Part shown: positions 30,925 through 39,181 of the stretch, piece by piece | How the letters are laid out: every line of letters starts with the position of its first letter | How positions within the stretch are numbered: the stretch's first letter is position 1 | Assembly (NCBI GenBank): GCA_000830175.1 | Contig: JQIS01000004.1 | Location: 1 to 42,757 of the forward strand | Source: Sulfurovum sp. FS08-3 | GTDB lineage: Bacteria > Campylobacterota > Campylobacteria > Campylobacterales > Sulfurovaceae | Reading direction: 5' to 3' | DNA: 42,757 nt | Notes under the pieces: generated by a model | Told to the model about the DNA's origin: nothing | The model's database searches: none | The model's input: the letters and a program-made list of their open reading frames with translations, nothing else | Translations under genes and position numbers: made by a program

Positions 30925-31596
30925 ATGAGAATATTAATTATTGAAGATGAAGTATCTTTAAGTAAAACCCTATCCGATGGACTCAAAGAGTTTGATTATC
31001 AAAACGATGTGGCTGAAAATTTAGCCGATGGACGATACTATTTGGGGATTAGAAATTACGATTTGGTCTTATTGGATTGGATGTTGCCCGATGGAAGTGG
31101 GATTGATTTGATTGAAGAGATTAAGTCGCATACGCCTAAAACCTCTATTATTGTTCTTTCGGCTCGTGATGATAAAGAGAGCGAAATTGAAGCTCTTAGA
31201 GGCGGAGCCGATGATTATATCAAAAAACCTTTTGATTTTGAGATTTTGTTGGTGCGTATCGAAGCAAAACTGCGATTTGGCGGTAGCAATATCATCGAAA
31301 TCGAAAATTTGATTATCAATCCCGAAGAGGAAAAAATCATCTACAACAACAAAGAGATTGAACTCAAAGGCAAACCTTTTGAAGTACTCACTCACCTAGC
31401 TATGCACAAAGATCAAATCGTATCCAAAGAGCAACTCCTTGATGCCATTTGGGAAGAACCCGAATTGGTTACGCCCAATGTTATTGAAGTCGCCATCAAC
31501 CAAATCCGACAAAAAATGGATAAACCCCTTAATATCACGACGATTGAAACCGTTCGTCGAAGAGGTTACCGCTTTTGCTTTCCCAAAAAAGCATAA
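30925..31596 (+). CDS. OmpR-family response regulator
   Basis: This 223-residue transcription factor has a receiver domain with acidic residues Glu7/Asp8, phospho-acceptor Asp51 in VLLDWMLPDGSG, Ser79 and Lys101 in IKKPFD, followed by an OmpR/PhoB winged-helix DNA-binding domain (about 125-220, with NVIEVAINQIRQKM and the final TVRRRGYRF). Because Asp51 is present, it is not of the atypical HsrA/HP1043 type that lacks it. The ATG at 30925 has only a weak GG-rich site upstream. The stop lies inside the start region of the kinase gene, so the pair is co-expressed. The signal and targets cannot be told from the sequence. Confidence 0.94.
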   Translation: MRILIIEDEVSLSKTLSDGLKEFDYQNDVAENLADGRYYLGIRNYDLVLLDWMLPDGSGIDLIEEIKSHTPKTSIIVLSARDDKESEIEALRGGADDYIKKPFDFEILLVRIEAKLRFGGSNIIEIENLIINPEEEKIIYNNKEIELKGKPFEVLTHLAMHKDQIVSKEQLLDAIWEEPELVTPNVIEVAINQIRQKMDKPLNITTIETVRRRGYRFCFPKKA

Positions 31597-32879
31597 GAAA
31601 AACCTTTCTTGTTAAACTCTCCTTTTCAATGGTGAGTTTGACGATAGTTTTTTCGTTTATACTCTACAATCATATCAGCTACAGTGTTGATAAGGCTATT
31701 GAAAAATCACTCTCTCAAAACGCTCACTATATTTTGGCTACCTACAAAAATATCCCTCAAGATATTGAACTCCAACATGACATCGTGCAAAAAACCCTTG
31801 AGATTGATGTTCGTATCGTGCAAGTAGTAGGCAATATCAAAAATCACCACAAACGCCTCAATCGATACAGCGAAAAGGATCGTTACTATTATGAGCTGCT
31901 TATCCCTCACGATAAGGAGACGAGTCGCTACATTAGTATCAAAAAAGATGTAACAGCCCAAAAGCAAATGCAATACTCCATCTACAAATCAATGGCTATT
32001 AGCAATATTTTGATTATCTTTTTCATCGCTCTTTACGCTATTATTCTTTCCAAAATGCTTATTGCACCCATTGAGAAGCTCAATGAGAGTCTTTCGCAGA
32101 TGAATGAAAACATGATAAAATCGATTGATGTAGCCCATTTGCCTATTGAGTTTAAGCGATTGGGGGAGTCGCTCAATGGATTGCTTAAGCGTATCGAAAA
32201 CTTTTTGCGTTACAAAAAAGAGCTTTTTATTGGCAGTGCCCATGAACTCAAAACGCCATTGGCGGTGATGAAGACCAAAAATCAAGTCACGCTTATGAAA
32301 AAAGATATTACACCGCAAAAACTCAAAGAGGCAGTAGAGCAAAACATCCTCTCTATTGATGAACTCAACAAAATCGTCAGTTCCATTTTGGAGTTTGGAC
32401 GTGCAGAGGGAGCTCAATTTGAGATACCCCAAACCCTTGATGTGATTGAGTATTTGCATAAAAAGTGCAACGATTTCAAATTTTATGCCGCTTCAAAAGA
32501 TAAAAAGTTTGAGTACAATCTCACTCCACGTCACTATTTTATGAAAATCCAACCGCTTTTATTGACACAAATTTTGCAAAACTTTGTCCAAAATGCTTTG
32601 CGTTTTACGCCAGAGGGTAGGGCGGTGGTACTCAAAAGCTACGCCAATGAGGAGCAATTTATCATCGAAGTTTTGGATGAGGGGGAGGGGATTAATGAAG
32701 CCATTGATATTTTTGCCCCCTTTGTACGCAGTGACAAATCCAAAGGCACAGGATTGGGACTCTTTTTGGCAAAAAGTGCTGCCGATGCTTTGGGGGCGAG
32801 GTTGGAGATTAAAAATAGAGAAGATAGCGTAGGTGCCGTGGCTCGTGTGATACTTACCAATGTTCAAGAAAAGGAGTAG
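31575..32879 (+). CDS. Sensor histidine kinase
   Basis: This 434-residue membrane kinase is the partner of the OmpR-type regulator just upstream. It has membrane segments at about 11-31 and 140-162 enclosing a periplasmic sensor domain of about 105 residues, then the H-box FIGSAHELKTPLAVMK with the phosphorylated His223, N-box LQNFVQNALRF, the G1 region VLDEGEGI and the G2 region KGTGLGLFLAKS. The frame overlaps the regulator by 22 bases; its first possible start is a TTG at 31575, with AGAGG about 10 bases upstream, while an ATG at 31629 would cut into the first membrane helix. The sensor domain has no motif I recognise, so its stimulus is unknown. Confidence 0.93.
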   Translation: MLSQKSIRKTFLVKLSFSMVSLTIVFSFILYNHISYSVDKAIEKSLSQNAHYILATYKNIPQDIELQHDIVQKTLEIDVRIVQVVGNIKNHHKRLNRYSEKDRYYYELLIPHDKETSRYISIKKDVTAQKQMQYSIYKSMAISNILIIFFIALYAIILSKMLIAPIEKLNESLSQMNENMIKSIDVAHLPIEFKRLGESLNGLLKRIENFLRYKKELFIGSAHELKTPLAVMKTKNQVTLMKKDITPQKLKEAVEQNILSIDELNKIVSSILEFGRAEGAQFEIPQTLDVIEYLHKKCNDFKFYAASKDKKFEYNLTPRHYFMKIQPLLLTQILQNFVQNALRFTPEGRAVVLKSYANEEQFIIEVLDEGEGINEAIDIFAPFVRSDKSKGTGLGLFLAKSAADALGARLEIKNREDSVGAVARVILTNVQEKE

Positions 32880-32881
32880 TC

Positions 32882-33796
32882 TTGAACGCTCTTTTGGCGG
32901 TAGCCTCTATCTATGTTTTTATTGTGATAGGTTTTGTTGCCAAAAAAGTATTCGATGATCGCCTTGATGATAAGAGTTTTGTGCTTATTTCGCTCTACTT
33001 CTTGCAACCTTTTTTTGTATTTTGGGGATTGACACGAAGCCCTATTGATTTTACGCTTCTCTATACCCCTTTTTTATATTTTGTTATCATTACGGCGATG
33101 CTTATTGTTTTAATCATCGCAGCGCCTTTTATCTTTGCCGATACCCACGATCGTTCTATTTTTATCGCTTCATCGCTTATTGGCAATACGGGCAATTTGG
33201 GTATTCCTTTGGGTATCGCACTTTTTGGCGAGGAGAGTGTGGCGTATATGAGCATTATCAATATCGCCAATATCTTTTTTATCTACACGGTGGGTATCTA
33301 TTTTTATGCCAAAAGTCGCAACGGTATCCAACAATCCTTGATGGAGATGGTGAAGATTCCTATTTTGTGGAGTGCCATGGTTGCACTTGCTTACAACTAC
33401 AGCGGATGGGGGATTCATCCTCAAATTGAGCTTATTTTGCAAATGGCGGCCTATGCTACGATTGTTTTGCAACTTATTATCTTTGGAATCTATCTTGCCA
33501 AAACTCCCATCAAAAGCCAAAACTTTCGCCTAACGCTTAGTGTCAGTTTGGTCAAGCTTGTCCTTTTGCCTCTTTTGGGCGTTGCGATTGTGAGTTTCAC
33601 CACTTTTCCTACGCATCTAAGTGCTATACTCATTGTCTCACTTATCGTCCCTTTGGCGGTCAATAATGTCAATATGGCAGCACTCTACCACTGCAAACCC
33701 TACGATGTCACCGCCACGGTATTGGTCTCAACGCTCCTCTTTGTAGCGTTGTCTTATTTTGATTTGATACTTATTGAGAGGCTTTTTGGAGGCTAA
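32882..33796 (+). CDS. AEC-family (auxin efflux carrier-like) permease
   Basis: This 304-residue protein is almost wholly made of hydrophobic helices (about ten) and shows AEC-family features: the N-terminal IGFVAKKVFDDR, then ASSLIGNTGNLGIPLGIALFGEESV with the conserved Asn-x-Gly-x-x-Gly element, and a C-terminal VPLAVNNVNMAALY repeat-like element. Members export or import organic acids and similar solutes with protons; the substrate here cannot be inferred. The TTG start at 32882 follows a GGAG site and comes 2 bases after the kinase stop, so it is probably co-transcribed with the two-component genes, which may regulate it. Its 3' end overlaps the convergent FAH-family gene by four bases. 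Confidence 0.88.
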   Translation: MNALLAVASIYVFIVIGFVAKKVFDDRLDDKSFVLISLYFLQPFFVFWGLTRSPIDFTLLYTPFLYFVIITAMLIVLIIAAPFIFADTHDRSIFIASSLIGNTGNLGIPLGIALFGEESVAYMSIINIANIFFIYTVGIYFYAKSRNGIQQSLMEMVKIPILWSAMVALAYNYSGWGIHPQIELILQMAAYATIVLQLIIFGIYLAKTPIKSQNFRLTLSVSLVKLVLLPLLGVAIVSFTTFPTHLSAILIVSLIVPLAVNNVNMAALYHCKPYDVTATVLVSTLLFVALSYFDLILIERLFGG

Positions 33797-34401
33797 TGGA
33801 CTTCCCATTGCGATTGCACCAATAGCCTATCTTTGCAGAGTATTTTCCCTACAAATCTATCATGTTTACGGTAACCACCTACTCCTTTGGGTGTGCCACT
33901 CATAACAATATCACCATCTTCAAGGTGCATAAAGGTGCTAATCTCTTGGATAATCTCAAGGGGTTTGTAGATCATGAGTTCATAATGGGCGTATTGGATA
34001 AGCGAGTCATTAATCCACAACTCCATGCTTAGATCGCTAAAATCTCCATCAAAAGCGACAAACTCTCCAAAGAGTGCTGAACCATCGAAGCTTTTGGCTC
34101 TCTCCCACGGTAATCCTTTGGCTTTGAGTTGGTTTTGAATATCGGCATGGGTCAAATCAAGCCCAAAACCCACTCCTTTGATTTGGTTATCAAAAATCAA
34201 AAAAGCCATCTCTCCTTCAAATCGGGTATCCTCACCAAAGTAGCGTAATGTATCGCTAATAGCCGAGCTGGGTTTATTGAAAAGCACCATATTTTGGGGT
34301 ATTTCATTGTTGAGTTCATGGATGTGTTCGACGTAGTTGCGTCCAATACAGACAATCTTTGAAGGGGTAATGGGTTGATGGTTAAATAGGATAGATTGCA
34401 T
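33793..34401 (-). CDS. Fumarylacetoacetate hydrolase (FAH) family protein
   Basis: This 202-residue protein belongs to the small FAH/FAHD1-like group, whose members hydrolyse or decarboxylate oxo-acids such as acylpyruvates and oxaloacetate with a divalent metal. The metal site is visible as Glu62 and Glu64 in FEGEMAFL and Asp82 in GLDLTH. Other signatures are CIGRNYVEHIHE at the N-terminus and SGTPKGVG near the end. It lies 9 bases after the nitrilase-family gene and probably belongs to the nrdB operon. Its 3' end overlaps the AEC permease gene coming from the other strand by four bases. The substrate is not known; FAHD1-type oxaloacetate decarboxylase is possible. Confidence 0.88.
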   Translation of the reverse strand: MQSILFNHQPITPSKIVCIGRNYVEHIHELNNEIPQNMVLFNKPSSAISDTLRYFGEDTRFEGEMAFLIFDNQIKGVGFGLDLTHADIQNQLKAKGLPWERAKSFDGSALFGEFVAFDGDFSDLSMELWINDSLIQYAHYELMIYKPLEIIQEISTFMHLEDGDIVMSGTPKGVGGYRKHDRFVGKILCKDRLLVQSQWEVH

Positions 34402-34410
34402 CGTCTCTCC

Positions 34411-35124
34411 TTATCGAATATCAATGTAGCGTCGCATTGTTTTGATTTCGTGCAAATCAATTGTGGTGCTAATGGCTTGAAGTCTATCGTTCATTAGGGT
34501 ATCTCCATTGGGCGAAATAATTGCACTTGAACGTGCCATATCGTCGTTGGCTGCGTTGGCTACTACGACGAAACATTGATTGATAATCGCCAAAGCACGA
34601 CTAAGGGTTTCCAAATGGGCTTTTCGGGGTTTGCCCCATTGGGCAGGGATGAAGATAATATCGCACCCTTCTAATTTTTGCCACAGCTCTTTGAAACGCA
34701 ACTCAAAGCAAATAAGGATACCAAAGGTAAGTGTTCCTAGTTGAAATTTGGTAATGTGTTGCGTGCTGCCTTCCAAAAAATAGCGATGTTCATCGCCCAA
34801 TCTAAAAAGTTTGGCTTTGTTTTGCGAGTAGATAAGCTGGTGGTTGTGCATGGCAATAGCGCAATTGACTATCCCATCGGGAGTAGCTTTGACAAGGCTC
34901 ATAATAAGCAACCGTTCCCCCACAAAAGCCCTTAGGGTATTGATAGCCTCATCATAAAAAGCGGCTGCTTCTTCAAAACGCTCATAATCAAAGCCCGTGA
35001 GCGCTACCTCGGGAGCTACGATAATATCGCTTTGGTCATGCGATTGAATCAAAGCAATAAGGCGGTTGAGGTTTGCTTGATAGTCGTTGGGAGTCGTCGT
35101 AAACTGCAAAGCGGTAATGGTCAT
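34411..35124 (-). CDS. Carbon-nitrogen hydrolase (nitrilase) family protein
   Basis: This 237-residue enzyme has the nitrilase-superfamily catalytic triad: Glu39 in APEVALTG, Lys103 in QNKAKLF and Cys139 in ILICFELRF. Such enzymes hydrolyse amides, for instance omega-amidase on alpha-ketoglutaramate or deaminated glutathione, and the length fits the small Nit-like group. I start it at the ATG at 35124 because GGAGG lies 8 bases upstream; a TTG at 35130 is too close to that site. It is 12 bases downstream of nrdB and 9 bases upstream of the FAH-family gene. A metabolite-repair role is a reasonable guess but not shown. Confidence 0.9.
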   Translation of the reverse strand: MTITALQFTTTPNDYQANLNRLIALIQSHDQSDIIVAPEVALTGFDYERFEEAAAFYDEAINTLRAFVGERLLIMSLVKATPDGIVNCAIAMHNHQLIYSQNKAKLFRLGDEHRYFLEGSTQHITKFQLGTLTFGILICFELRFKELWQKLEGCDIIFIPAQWGKPRKAHLETLSRALAIINQCFVVVANAANDDMARSSAIISPNGDTLMNDRLQAISTTIDLHEIKTMRRYIDIR

Positions 35125-35136
35125 GAGCAAAGCCTC

Positions 35137-36156
35137 CTAAAAGTCATCAAAATCCAAACTCCCCTTGGAGTAGTTGGTGACATTTCCCTCAAAAAAGTTG
35201 GTCTTTTGATCGTTAAACTTTGAAAAATCATCGACCCATTTGATAGGGTGCGATACATTGTAGAGCTTTTCGAGTCCTACCGCCCTTAGACGTTCATCGG
35301 CTAGGTATTGAATGTATTGTTCTATAATGTTGTCGGTGAGTCCCAAAATTTGCCCTTGGGTGATGTATTTGCCCCATGCACTCTCCAATCGTACGGCATC
35401 TTTGAACATCGCATAGACCTCATCGAGCAAATCTTGCGTAAAGAGTTCGGGGCGTTCCCGTTTGGTGACATTAATCATATTTTGAAAAAGCAAGAGGTGC
35501 GTCACCTCATCTCGTTGAATGAAGCGAATCATTTGTGCAGAACCCAGCATCTTGCCGCTTCGTGCTAAGGTGTACATATAGGTAAAACCGCTGTAGAAGT
35601 AAATCCCTTCCAATATTTGATTGGCAAACATCGCTTTGACGATATTGCGGTCATTTGGGTTGCTACTAAGTTCATTATAGACTTTGGCAATGGCATCGTT
35701 TTTGCTTTTGAGCATCATATCACGCCGCCACAACTCATAAATCTCATCGCTATTAGTAGAGATAGAATCGACCATAACGGCGTAGCTTTGGGAGTGCAAG
35801 GCCTCTTCAAAGGATTGACGAACGAGTACCAAATTGATCTCGGGCGAGGTAATAAAAGGATTGATGTTGTCGATAATGTTGTTGGTTTGGAGCGAATCCA
35901 TAAAGATAAGTTGTGCCAAAACCTTGTCGTAGGCTACCTTTTCGGCATCGGTGAGGTGCTTGTAGTCTTGCACATCGGGAGTCATATCGACCTCTTTGGG
36001 AAACCATGTGTTGTTGAGCATCATCTCCCATAGGTTGTATGCCCATTGGTATTTGATGTTGTTGAGTTCAAAAATCCCTGTAGGATCGCCCCCAAATATT
36101 TTTCTATCGCGTGTCTTTTCGGTAGAGTCTGGATTGTAAATCTTTTTTCGTTGCAT
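35137..36156 (-). CDS. nrdB: Ribonucleoside-diphosphate reductase beta subunit, class Ia-like
   Basis: NrdB carries the di-iron tyrosyl radical that drives reduction of ribonucleotides to deoxyribonucleotides by NrdA. With the ATG at 36156 (339 residues, AAGAGG ribosome binding site), the iron ligands are Asp87 in MDSLQ, Glu118 and His121 in EEALHSQSY, Glu183, and Glu217 and His220 in RDEVTHL, and the radical tyrosine is Tyr125, exactly spaced as in Escherichia coli. A longer frame to 36240 adds 28 residues unlike the family. The C-terminus SLDFDDF is the tail that docks on NrdA. nrdA is not in the window, which is common in Campylobacterota. Confidence 0.95.
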   Translation of the reverse strand: MQRKKIYNPDSTEKTRDRKIFGGDPTGIFELNNIKYQWAYNLWEMMLNNTWFPKEVDMTPDVQDYKHLTDAEKVAYDKVLAQLIFMDSLQTNNIIDNINPFITSPEINLVLVRQSFEEALHSQSYAVMVDSISTNSDEIYELWRRDMMLKSKNDAIAKVYNELSSNPNDRNIVKAMFANQILEGIYFYSGFTYMYTLARSGKMLGSAQMIRFIQRDEVTHLLLFQNMINVTKRERPELFTQDLLDEVYAMFKDAVRLESAWGKYITQGQILGLTDNIIEQYIQYLADERLRAVGLEKLYNVSHPIKWVDDFSKFNDQKTNFFEGNVTNYSKGSLDFDDF

Positions 36157-36240
36157 GATTGCCTCTTGAAACCTATTGAAACGTTGTAAGTTTGTTTGGA
36201 TCGGTTTTGTTTCAATAGTCTTAATTGTAAGTTTTGGCAC

Positions 36241-36252
36241 AATATACTATAT
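36241..36252. promoter_or_regulatory. Symmetric -10-like sequence between nrdB and a divergent gene
   Basis: The stretch AATATACTATAT reads as a -10-like TATACT on the plus strand and TATAGT on the minus strand, centred in the 130-base divergent gap. It could serve both promoters. It is not a good match to a full NrdR box. Confidence 0.35.
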
Positions 36253-36286
36253 AGAAGATTACAAAACCATAAAATAGGAGTAAATT

Positions 36287-36814
36287 GTGAAAAAATTAAA
36301 CGATAAAACCCTAGCCGATATTGTCAATATCATACTCCCCTATCCCGCCACAAGAGTGATGCAGATAAGCGATGGGCAAGTGCAATTTGACGATGAGATT
36401 AAGCTCACCCAAAGGTTATTTGAACACACCCAAAGGTGCGATTACGATTTTCAACTCAATCTTTTGCATAGCGACCAACTCGAAGAGTACAAATCCCGCT
36501 TTTCATCCTCTAGTTCAAGCGTACGTTTGCTCCATCTCAAACAACCCCGCTACGGAATGCAAGGCAAATTTTACGACTATCTCTATGTGAGTGCCACCAT
36601 TGAAGAGGAGATGCTTGGGGAGTTTATCCAAAAAGTCTATACCGTTATCAAAAGCGGAGGCATTATTCTAGCCTTCACCGATAAAAACCCCCAAACCTAC
36701 GAACGGTGGTTTCATGCGCTTCAAGACAACTACTTCGTAGCCATCAACCCCATCGACATCAGCGACGATTTTCACATCATCAGCGCACGAAAAATGCACG
36801 GCTGGGGAGGGTAA
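36287..36814 (+). CDS. Conserved-looking hypothetical protein with a methyltransferase-like C-terminal half
   Basis: I do not recognise this 175-residue soluble protein with certainty. The second half (DYLYVSATIEEEMLGEF, then a helix, IKSGGIILAFTDK and a final strand HIISARKMHGWG) resembles the last strands of a class I SAM methyltransferase, but the glycine-rich SAM loop that should come near the N-terminus is not visible. It may therefore be a non-catalytic relative or something else. The GTG start at 36287 has AGGAG 6 bases upstream. It is transcribed away from nrdB and ends some 50 bases before the toxin-antitoxin pair. Base composition is like the native genes. Confidence 0.75.
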   Translation: MKKLNDKTLADIVNIILPYPATRVMQISDGQVQFDDEIKLTQRLFEHTQRCDYDFQLNLLHSDQLEEYKSRFSSSSSSVRLLHLKQPRYGMQGKFYDYLYVSATIEEEMLGEFIQKVYTVIKSGGIILAFTDKNPQTYERWFHALQDNYFVAINPIDISDDFHIISARKMHGWGG

Positions 36815-36831
36815 ATATACGGGCTTTGTGT

Positions 36832-36837
36832 TATAAT
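36832..36837 (+). promoter_or_regulatory. Putative -10 box of the toxin-antitoxin pair
   Basis: TATAAT in the context TTTGTGTTATAATGG lies 29 bases before the GTG start of the antitoxin gene, which has AGGAG at 36855-36859. Confidence 0.6.
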
Positions 36838-36866
36838 GGTTTTATATCTTTTATAGGAGCAAAAGA

Positions 36867-37091
36867 GTGACAATGCAAAGAGTACACCTTGATATTAGCA
36901 GTGATATTTTTGATAAGGTGATGTTTATATTGGAAAATTTACCTCCCAATAAAATAAAATACACCATTGAGAAACGACCTCAAAATATTGAAGAGGTTTC
37001 AAACGAAGAACAACTCTACTACGAAAAATTATTGTCTAACATGAGTATAGAGGATAAAGAGGTGGCTTCCAAAGAGAGTTTTGAGCTATGA
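36867..37091 (+). CDS. Putative antitoxin of a RelE/ParE-type module
   Basis: This 74-residue acidic protein precedes and overlaps (four bases, ATGA) a RelE/ParE-like toxin gene, the usual order for type II antitoxins. The N-terminus RVHLDISSDIFDKVMFILENLP looks like a short strand and helix that could form a DNA-binding dimer, and the acidic C-terminal half (EEVSNEEQLYYEKLL...EDKEVASKESFEL) could wrap the toxin. I cannot assign it to a named antitoxin family. The GTG at 36867 is chosen for its AGGAG site 7 bases upstream; an ATG two codons later is less well placed. Transcription probably starts at the TATAAT at 36832-36837. Confidence 0.75.
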   Translation: MTMQRVHLDISSDIFDKVMFILENLPPNKIKYTIEKRPQNIEEVSNEEQLYYEKLLSNMSIEDKEVASKESFEL

Positions 37092-37372
37092 AAATAGAGA
37101 TAGAGTATCTCAAAAAGCCTCATAAATTTTTTGCCAAAAACTCTCATATACTCACCAAAGCACAAAGCAACCAACTCATTATCAAAGCGATTAAAAAAAT
37201 CCTTCTTATTGAAGATATAAATGTAGATGTCAAAAATTTAAAAGGGAATCTAAAAGATTACTACCGAGTACGACAAGGTAAAGTTAGAATACTTTTTGAA
37301 TTTCAAAATAATACAATCATCATCAAAGCCATTGTAAATGATATTGATTTTCGAGGGGATGTCTATAAGTAG
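37088..37372 (+). CDS. RelE/ParE-family toxin
   Basis: This 94-residue basic protein has the RelE/ParE pattern: an N-terminal strand (KIEIEYLKKPHKFF), two helices, then NVKNLKGNLKDYYRVRQGKVRILFEFQNNTIIIKAIVNDIDFRGDVYK with the family's LKG...YRVRxGKxRILFE core and final strand. RelE members cut mRNA on the ribosome and ParE members poison gyrase; the sequence does not decide between them, though the Arg and Lys in YRVRQGKVR fit either. It overlaps the antitoxin gene by four bases. The pair is A+T rich (23% G+C in the line 37201-37260), suggesting recent acquisition. The RBS lies inside the antitoxin gene. Confidence 0.85.
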   Translation: MKIEIEYLKKPHKFFAKNSHILTKAQSNQLIIKAIKKILLIEDINVDVKNLKGNLKDYYRVRQGKVRILFEFQNNTIIIKAIVNDIDFRGDVYK

Positions 37373-37436
37373 TTTTGATATTTTCCAATCTTATTAAGTG
37401 CTACTATTCACTCTATATCATAAGAAAAACGCACGG

Positions 37437-37475
37437 GATTGCAATATGTCATTGCGAACGAAGTGAAGCAATCTC
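37437..37475 (-). repeat. REP-like palindromic repeat overlapping the DUF309 gene end
   Basis: On the plus strand the core GTCATTGCGAACGAAGTGAAG (split here only by reading) is bracketed by GATTGC (37437-37442) and GCAATC (37468-37473). It matches the widely spread repeat type TCATTGCGAGC...GAAGCAATC known from many unrelated genomes. The minus-strand reading supplies the last codons of the DUF309 gene (IASLRSQ and the stop TGA). Only one copy is seen in the window. Confidence 0.65.
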
Positions 37476-37808
37476 AAAGATGATACGCCAGTAGGGGTGT
37501 TGTTCAATCCTGTCGCACACTTTTTTATAATTCAAATAGTTGTTGCTCTCTAGGTGAAGATGCTCTTTGTAGCGTAAGTAGGCTTGGATGGTGATACGGC
37601 TGGATGTGAGAGCGTTGCTGCGGTTGCGTTTGAGGTGTTCAAAGGCAACGGCGGCGTTAATCAACCCTTTGAGTAGAAGCGTTTGAGGATGGTTGTGCTT
37701 TTTGGCTTCTATCCATACCGCCTCTAAGATTTCGTGCGCCTCAAAGTAGCATTGAGTGTCAATGAGTCGTGTAAACTCTTCGAGGGCATGGGCTATTGTA
37801 TCGGTCAT
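37449..37808 (-). CDS. DUF309 domain-containing protein
   Basis: This 119-residue, all-helical protein matches DUF309, with the core YFEAHEILEAVW near residue 21-32, then LLKGLINAAVAFEHLKRNRSNAL. The conserved His, Glu and Trp suggest a small binding or metal site, but the family's function is unknown to me. It starts at the ATG at 37808, directly after the stop of the coiled-coil gene, so it belongs to the ddl operon. The C-terminal residues IASLRSQ and the stop codon come from a REP-like repeat, so the original C-terminus has probably been replaced. It converges on the toxin gene. Confidence 0.85.
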   Translation of the reverse strand: MTDTIAHALEEFTRLIDTQCYFEAHEILEAVWIEAKKHNHPQTLLLKGLINAAVAFEHLKRNRSNALTSSRITIQAYLRYKEHLHLESNNYLNYKKVCDRIEQHPYWRIIFEIASLRSQ

Positions 37809-38075
37809 TTAGGATTCAATGTCGTCGCTTTTGGCTTCCATTAAGGCCTCCAAAATCTCATGAATCTCCTCTTCTTCAAGCTCATTGTTGTGAAGCTCTC
37901 TAAGTATCTCTTTGAACTCATCTTTCATTTGATGGAGTTCATCAAGGTCGCCTCGTTGCTCTTTGGTGACATCTTTTGCCTTTTCTATCTCGCTAAAAAG
38001 CTCATCTATGGCACTCTCCAAATCGGGAATGATCTCGTTTTCTAAAAGGAGTTTTAATTTTTCACTGTTTTTCAT
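37809..38075 (-). CDS. Acidic coiled-coil hypothetical protein
   Basis: I do not recognise this 88-residue protein. It is strongly acidic (many Glu and Asp) and consists of heptad-like helical sequence throughout, from KLKLLLENEIIPDLE to EEEEIHEILEALMEAK, with no signal peptide, cysteine or membrane segment. It is likely a small cytosolic coiled-coil protein, perhaps an oligomeric adaptor. Its ATG overlaps the ddl stop (TAATG) and its stop directly precedes the DUF309 start, so the three genes are translated as one unit. Coupled translation supports a real gene despite the unknown role. Confidence 0.78.
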   Translation of the reverse strand: MKNSEKLKLLLENEIIPDLESAIDELFSEIEKAKDVTKEQRGDLDELHQMKDEFKEILRELHNNELEEEEIHEILEALMEAKSDDIES

Positions 38076-39115
38076 TATGCTTTACCTTTGGCTTGTTGGA
38101 TGGAATGGATGTATTGGTAGCTAATCGCAATGGGTTTTTCTTTGGGGAGATTGTGGGCAAGTCGTTCGACCATCATTTCAAAATCATCAAAGAGATAATT
38201 TGCCATAGACCCTGGAATGGGGTTGATTTCATTGAGATAGACTTTTTCATCGACGACAAAAAAATCGCATCGGATGATAGAACCCAAAAAGAGCGGGTCA
38301 TAGATACGTTTGAAGCTCTCTTGCAATTTAAATTTAAGCGACTCATCGATAGAGGCTTGTAGCACTTGTGTATCACGTGCAAAGTCCATGTATTTTTTTT
38401 CAAAATCCAAAAAAGCCTCTTTTTGTGGCTCTTCGACAATGGAGAGTTCCCATCTATCGGTTTTGGTTCCTGCTAGATTGTACTCTTTGATACCCTCAAT
38501 AAAAGGTTCAATAATGACATCGCTATCAAGCTCAAAAGCCACATCAAGGGCATAATCCAACGCCTCTTGTGTTTTGACAATGGATACTCCAATGCTACTT
38601 CCAAGGCGTGAAGGTTTGACAATCACAGGAAAATCAAGCTTAAGTTCTCGTTTGTCGTTTTTGTGAAGGTGTTGATACTCTAGTGTCATAACCCCTACTT
38701 CAAGAGCAAAGTGTTTGGTGTAGAGTTTGTTGTAGCTCATAACGGAGGCTTCGATACGAGGAGAGATATAAGGAAGCCCGTAAAACTCCATGAGTGAAGC
38801 GATTTTGGCATCTTCGCCATCTCTTCCGTGTATGAGGTTGAGAAACACATCGCAATCAAAGATTTTGCTACCCAAAAGAGTAGCGAAGCTAAAGCCTTTT
38901 GAATCCAATGAAAGCTTTTTGGCTTTTGTGTACTCGCCACTAGCGAAGTATTTGGATTTCATGTTGTTTGAGTCGATAGCGTAAAAGGCTCTGTTGCTAT
39001 CGACAAATATAAATTTAAGTTGGCTGTGTTTGAATACTTTTTTCATCGTAATGGCACTCACGATACTAATCTCGTGTTCGTAGCTTGAGCCACCAAATAA
39101 AACGGCAATGGTCAT
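38075..39115 (-). CDS. ddl: D-alanine--D-alanine ligase
   Basis: Ddl joins two D-alanines with ATP to make the dipeptide end of the peptidoglycan stem. The 346-residue length fits the longer Campylobacterota form. Visible signatures are LFGGSSYEHEISIVSA at residues 6-21, the HGRDGEDAKIASLMEFYGLPYI region, the ATP-grasp loop VIVKPSRLGSSIGVS, and the metal site near the C-terminus in LNEINPIPGSM. TACAAT on the minus strand at 39140-39145 is a possible -10 box, and the ribosome binding site before the ATG at 39115 is weak. It leads a three-gene unit with the coiled-coil and DUF309 genes. Confidence 0.95.
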   Translation of the reverse strand: MTIAVLFGGSSYEHEISIVSAITMKKVFKHSQLKFIFVDSNRAFYAIDSNNMKSKYFASGEYTKAKKLSLDSKGFSFATLLGSKIFDCDVFLNLIHGRDGEDAKIASLMEFYGLPYISPRIEASVMSYNKLYTKHFALEVGVMTLEYQHLHKNDKRELKLDFPVIVKPSRLGSSIGVSIVKTQEALDYALDVAFELDSDVIIEPFIEGIKEYNLAGTKTDRWELSIVEEPQKEAFLDFEKKYMDFARDTQVLQASIDESLKFKLQESFKRIYDPLFLGSIIRCDFFVVDEKVYLNEINPIPGSMANYLFDDFEMMVERLAHNLPKEKPIAISYQYIHSIQQAKGKA

Positions 39116-39139
39116 TGATACCCCAATTATTTTTTTGTA

Positions 39140-39145
39140 ATTGTA
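39140..39145 (-). promoter_or_regulatory. Possible -10 box of the ddl unit
   Basis: TACAAT on the minus strand, 25 bases before the ddl ATG, in the 66-base gap after the repeat-protein stop codon. No -35 box is clear. Confidence 0.4.
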
Positions 39146-39181
39146 GCCAACTAAACTAAAAAGCGTCTATAGATTGAACCA

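Noticed and set aside
36157-36240. Longer N-terminus for nrdB
   Set aside because: The extra 28 residues do not look like NrdB, and the ATG at 36156 has an AAGAGG ribosome binding site.
36236-36256. NrdR-box-like sequence before nrdB
   Set aside because: The CACAATATACTATATAG stretch is only partly symmetric and there is no second, correctly spaced box, so a -10-like reading is simpler.
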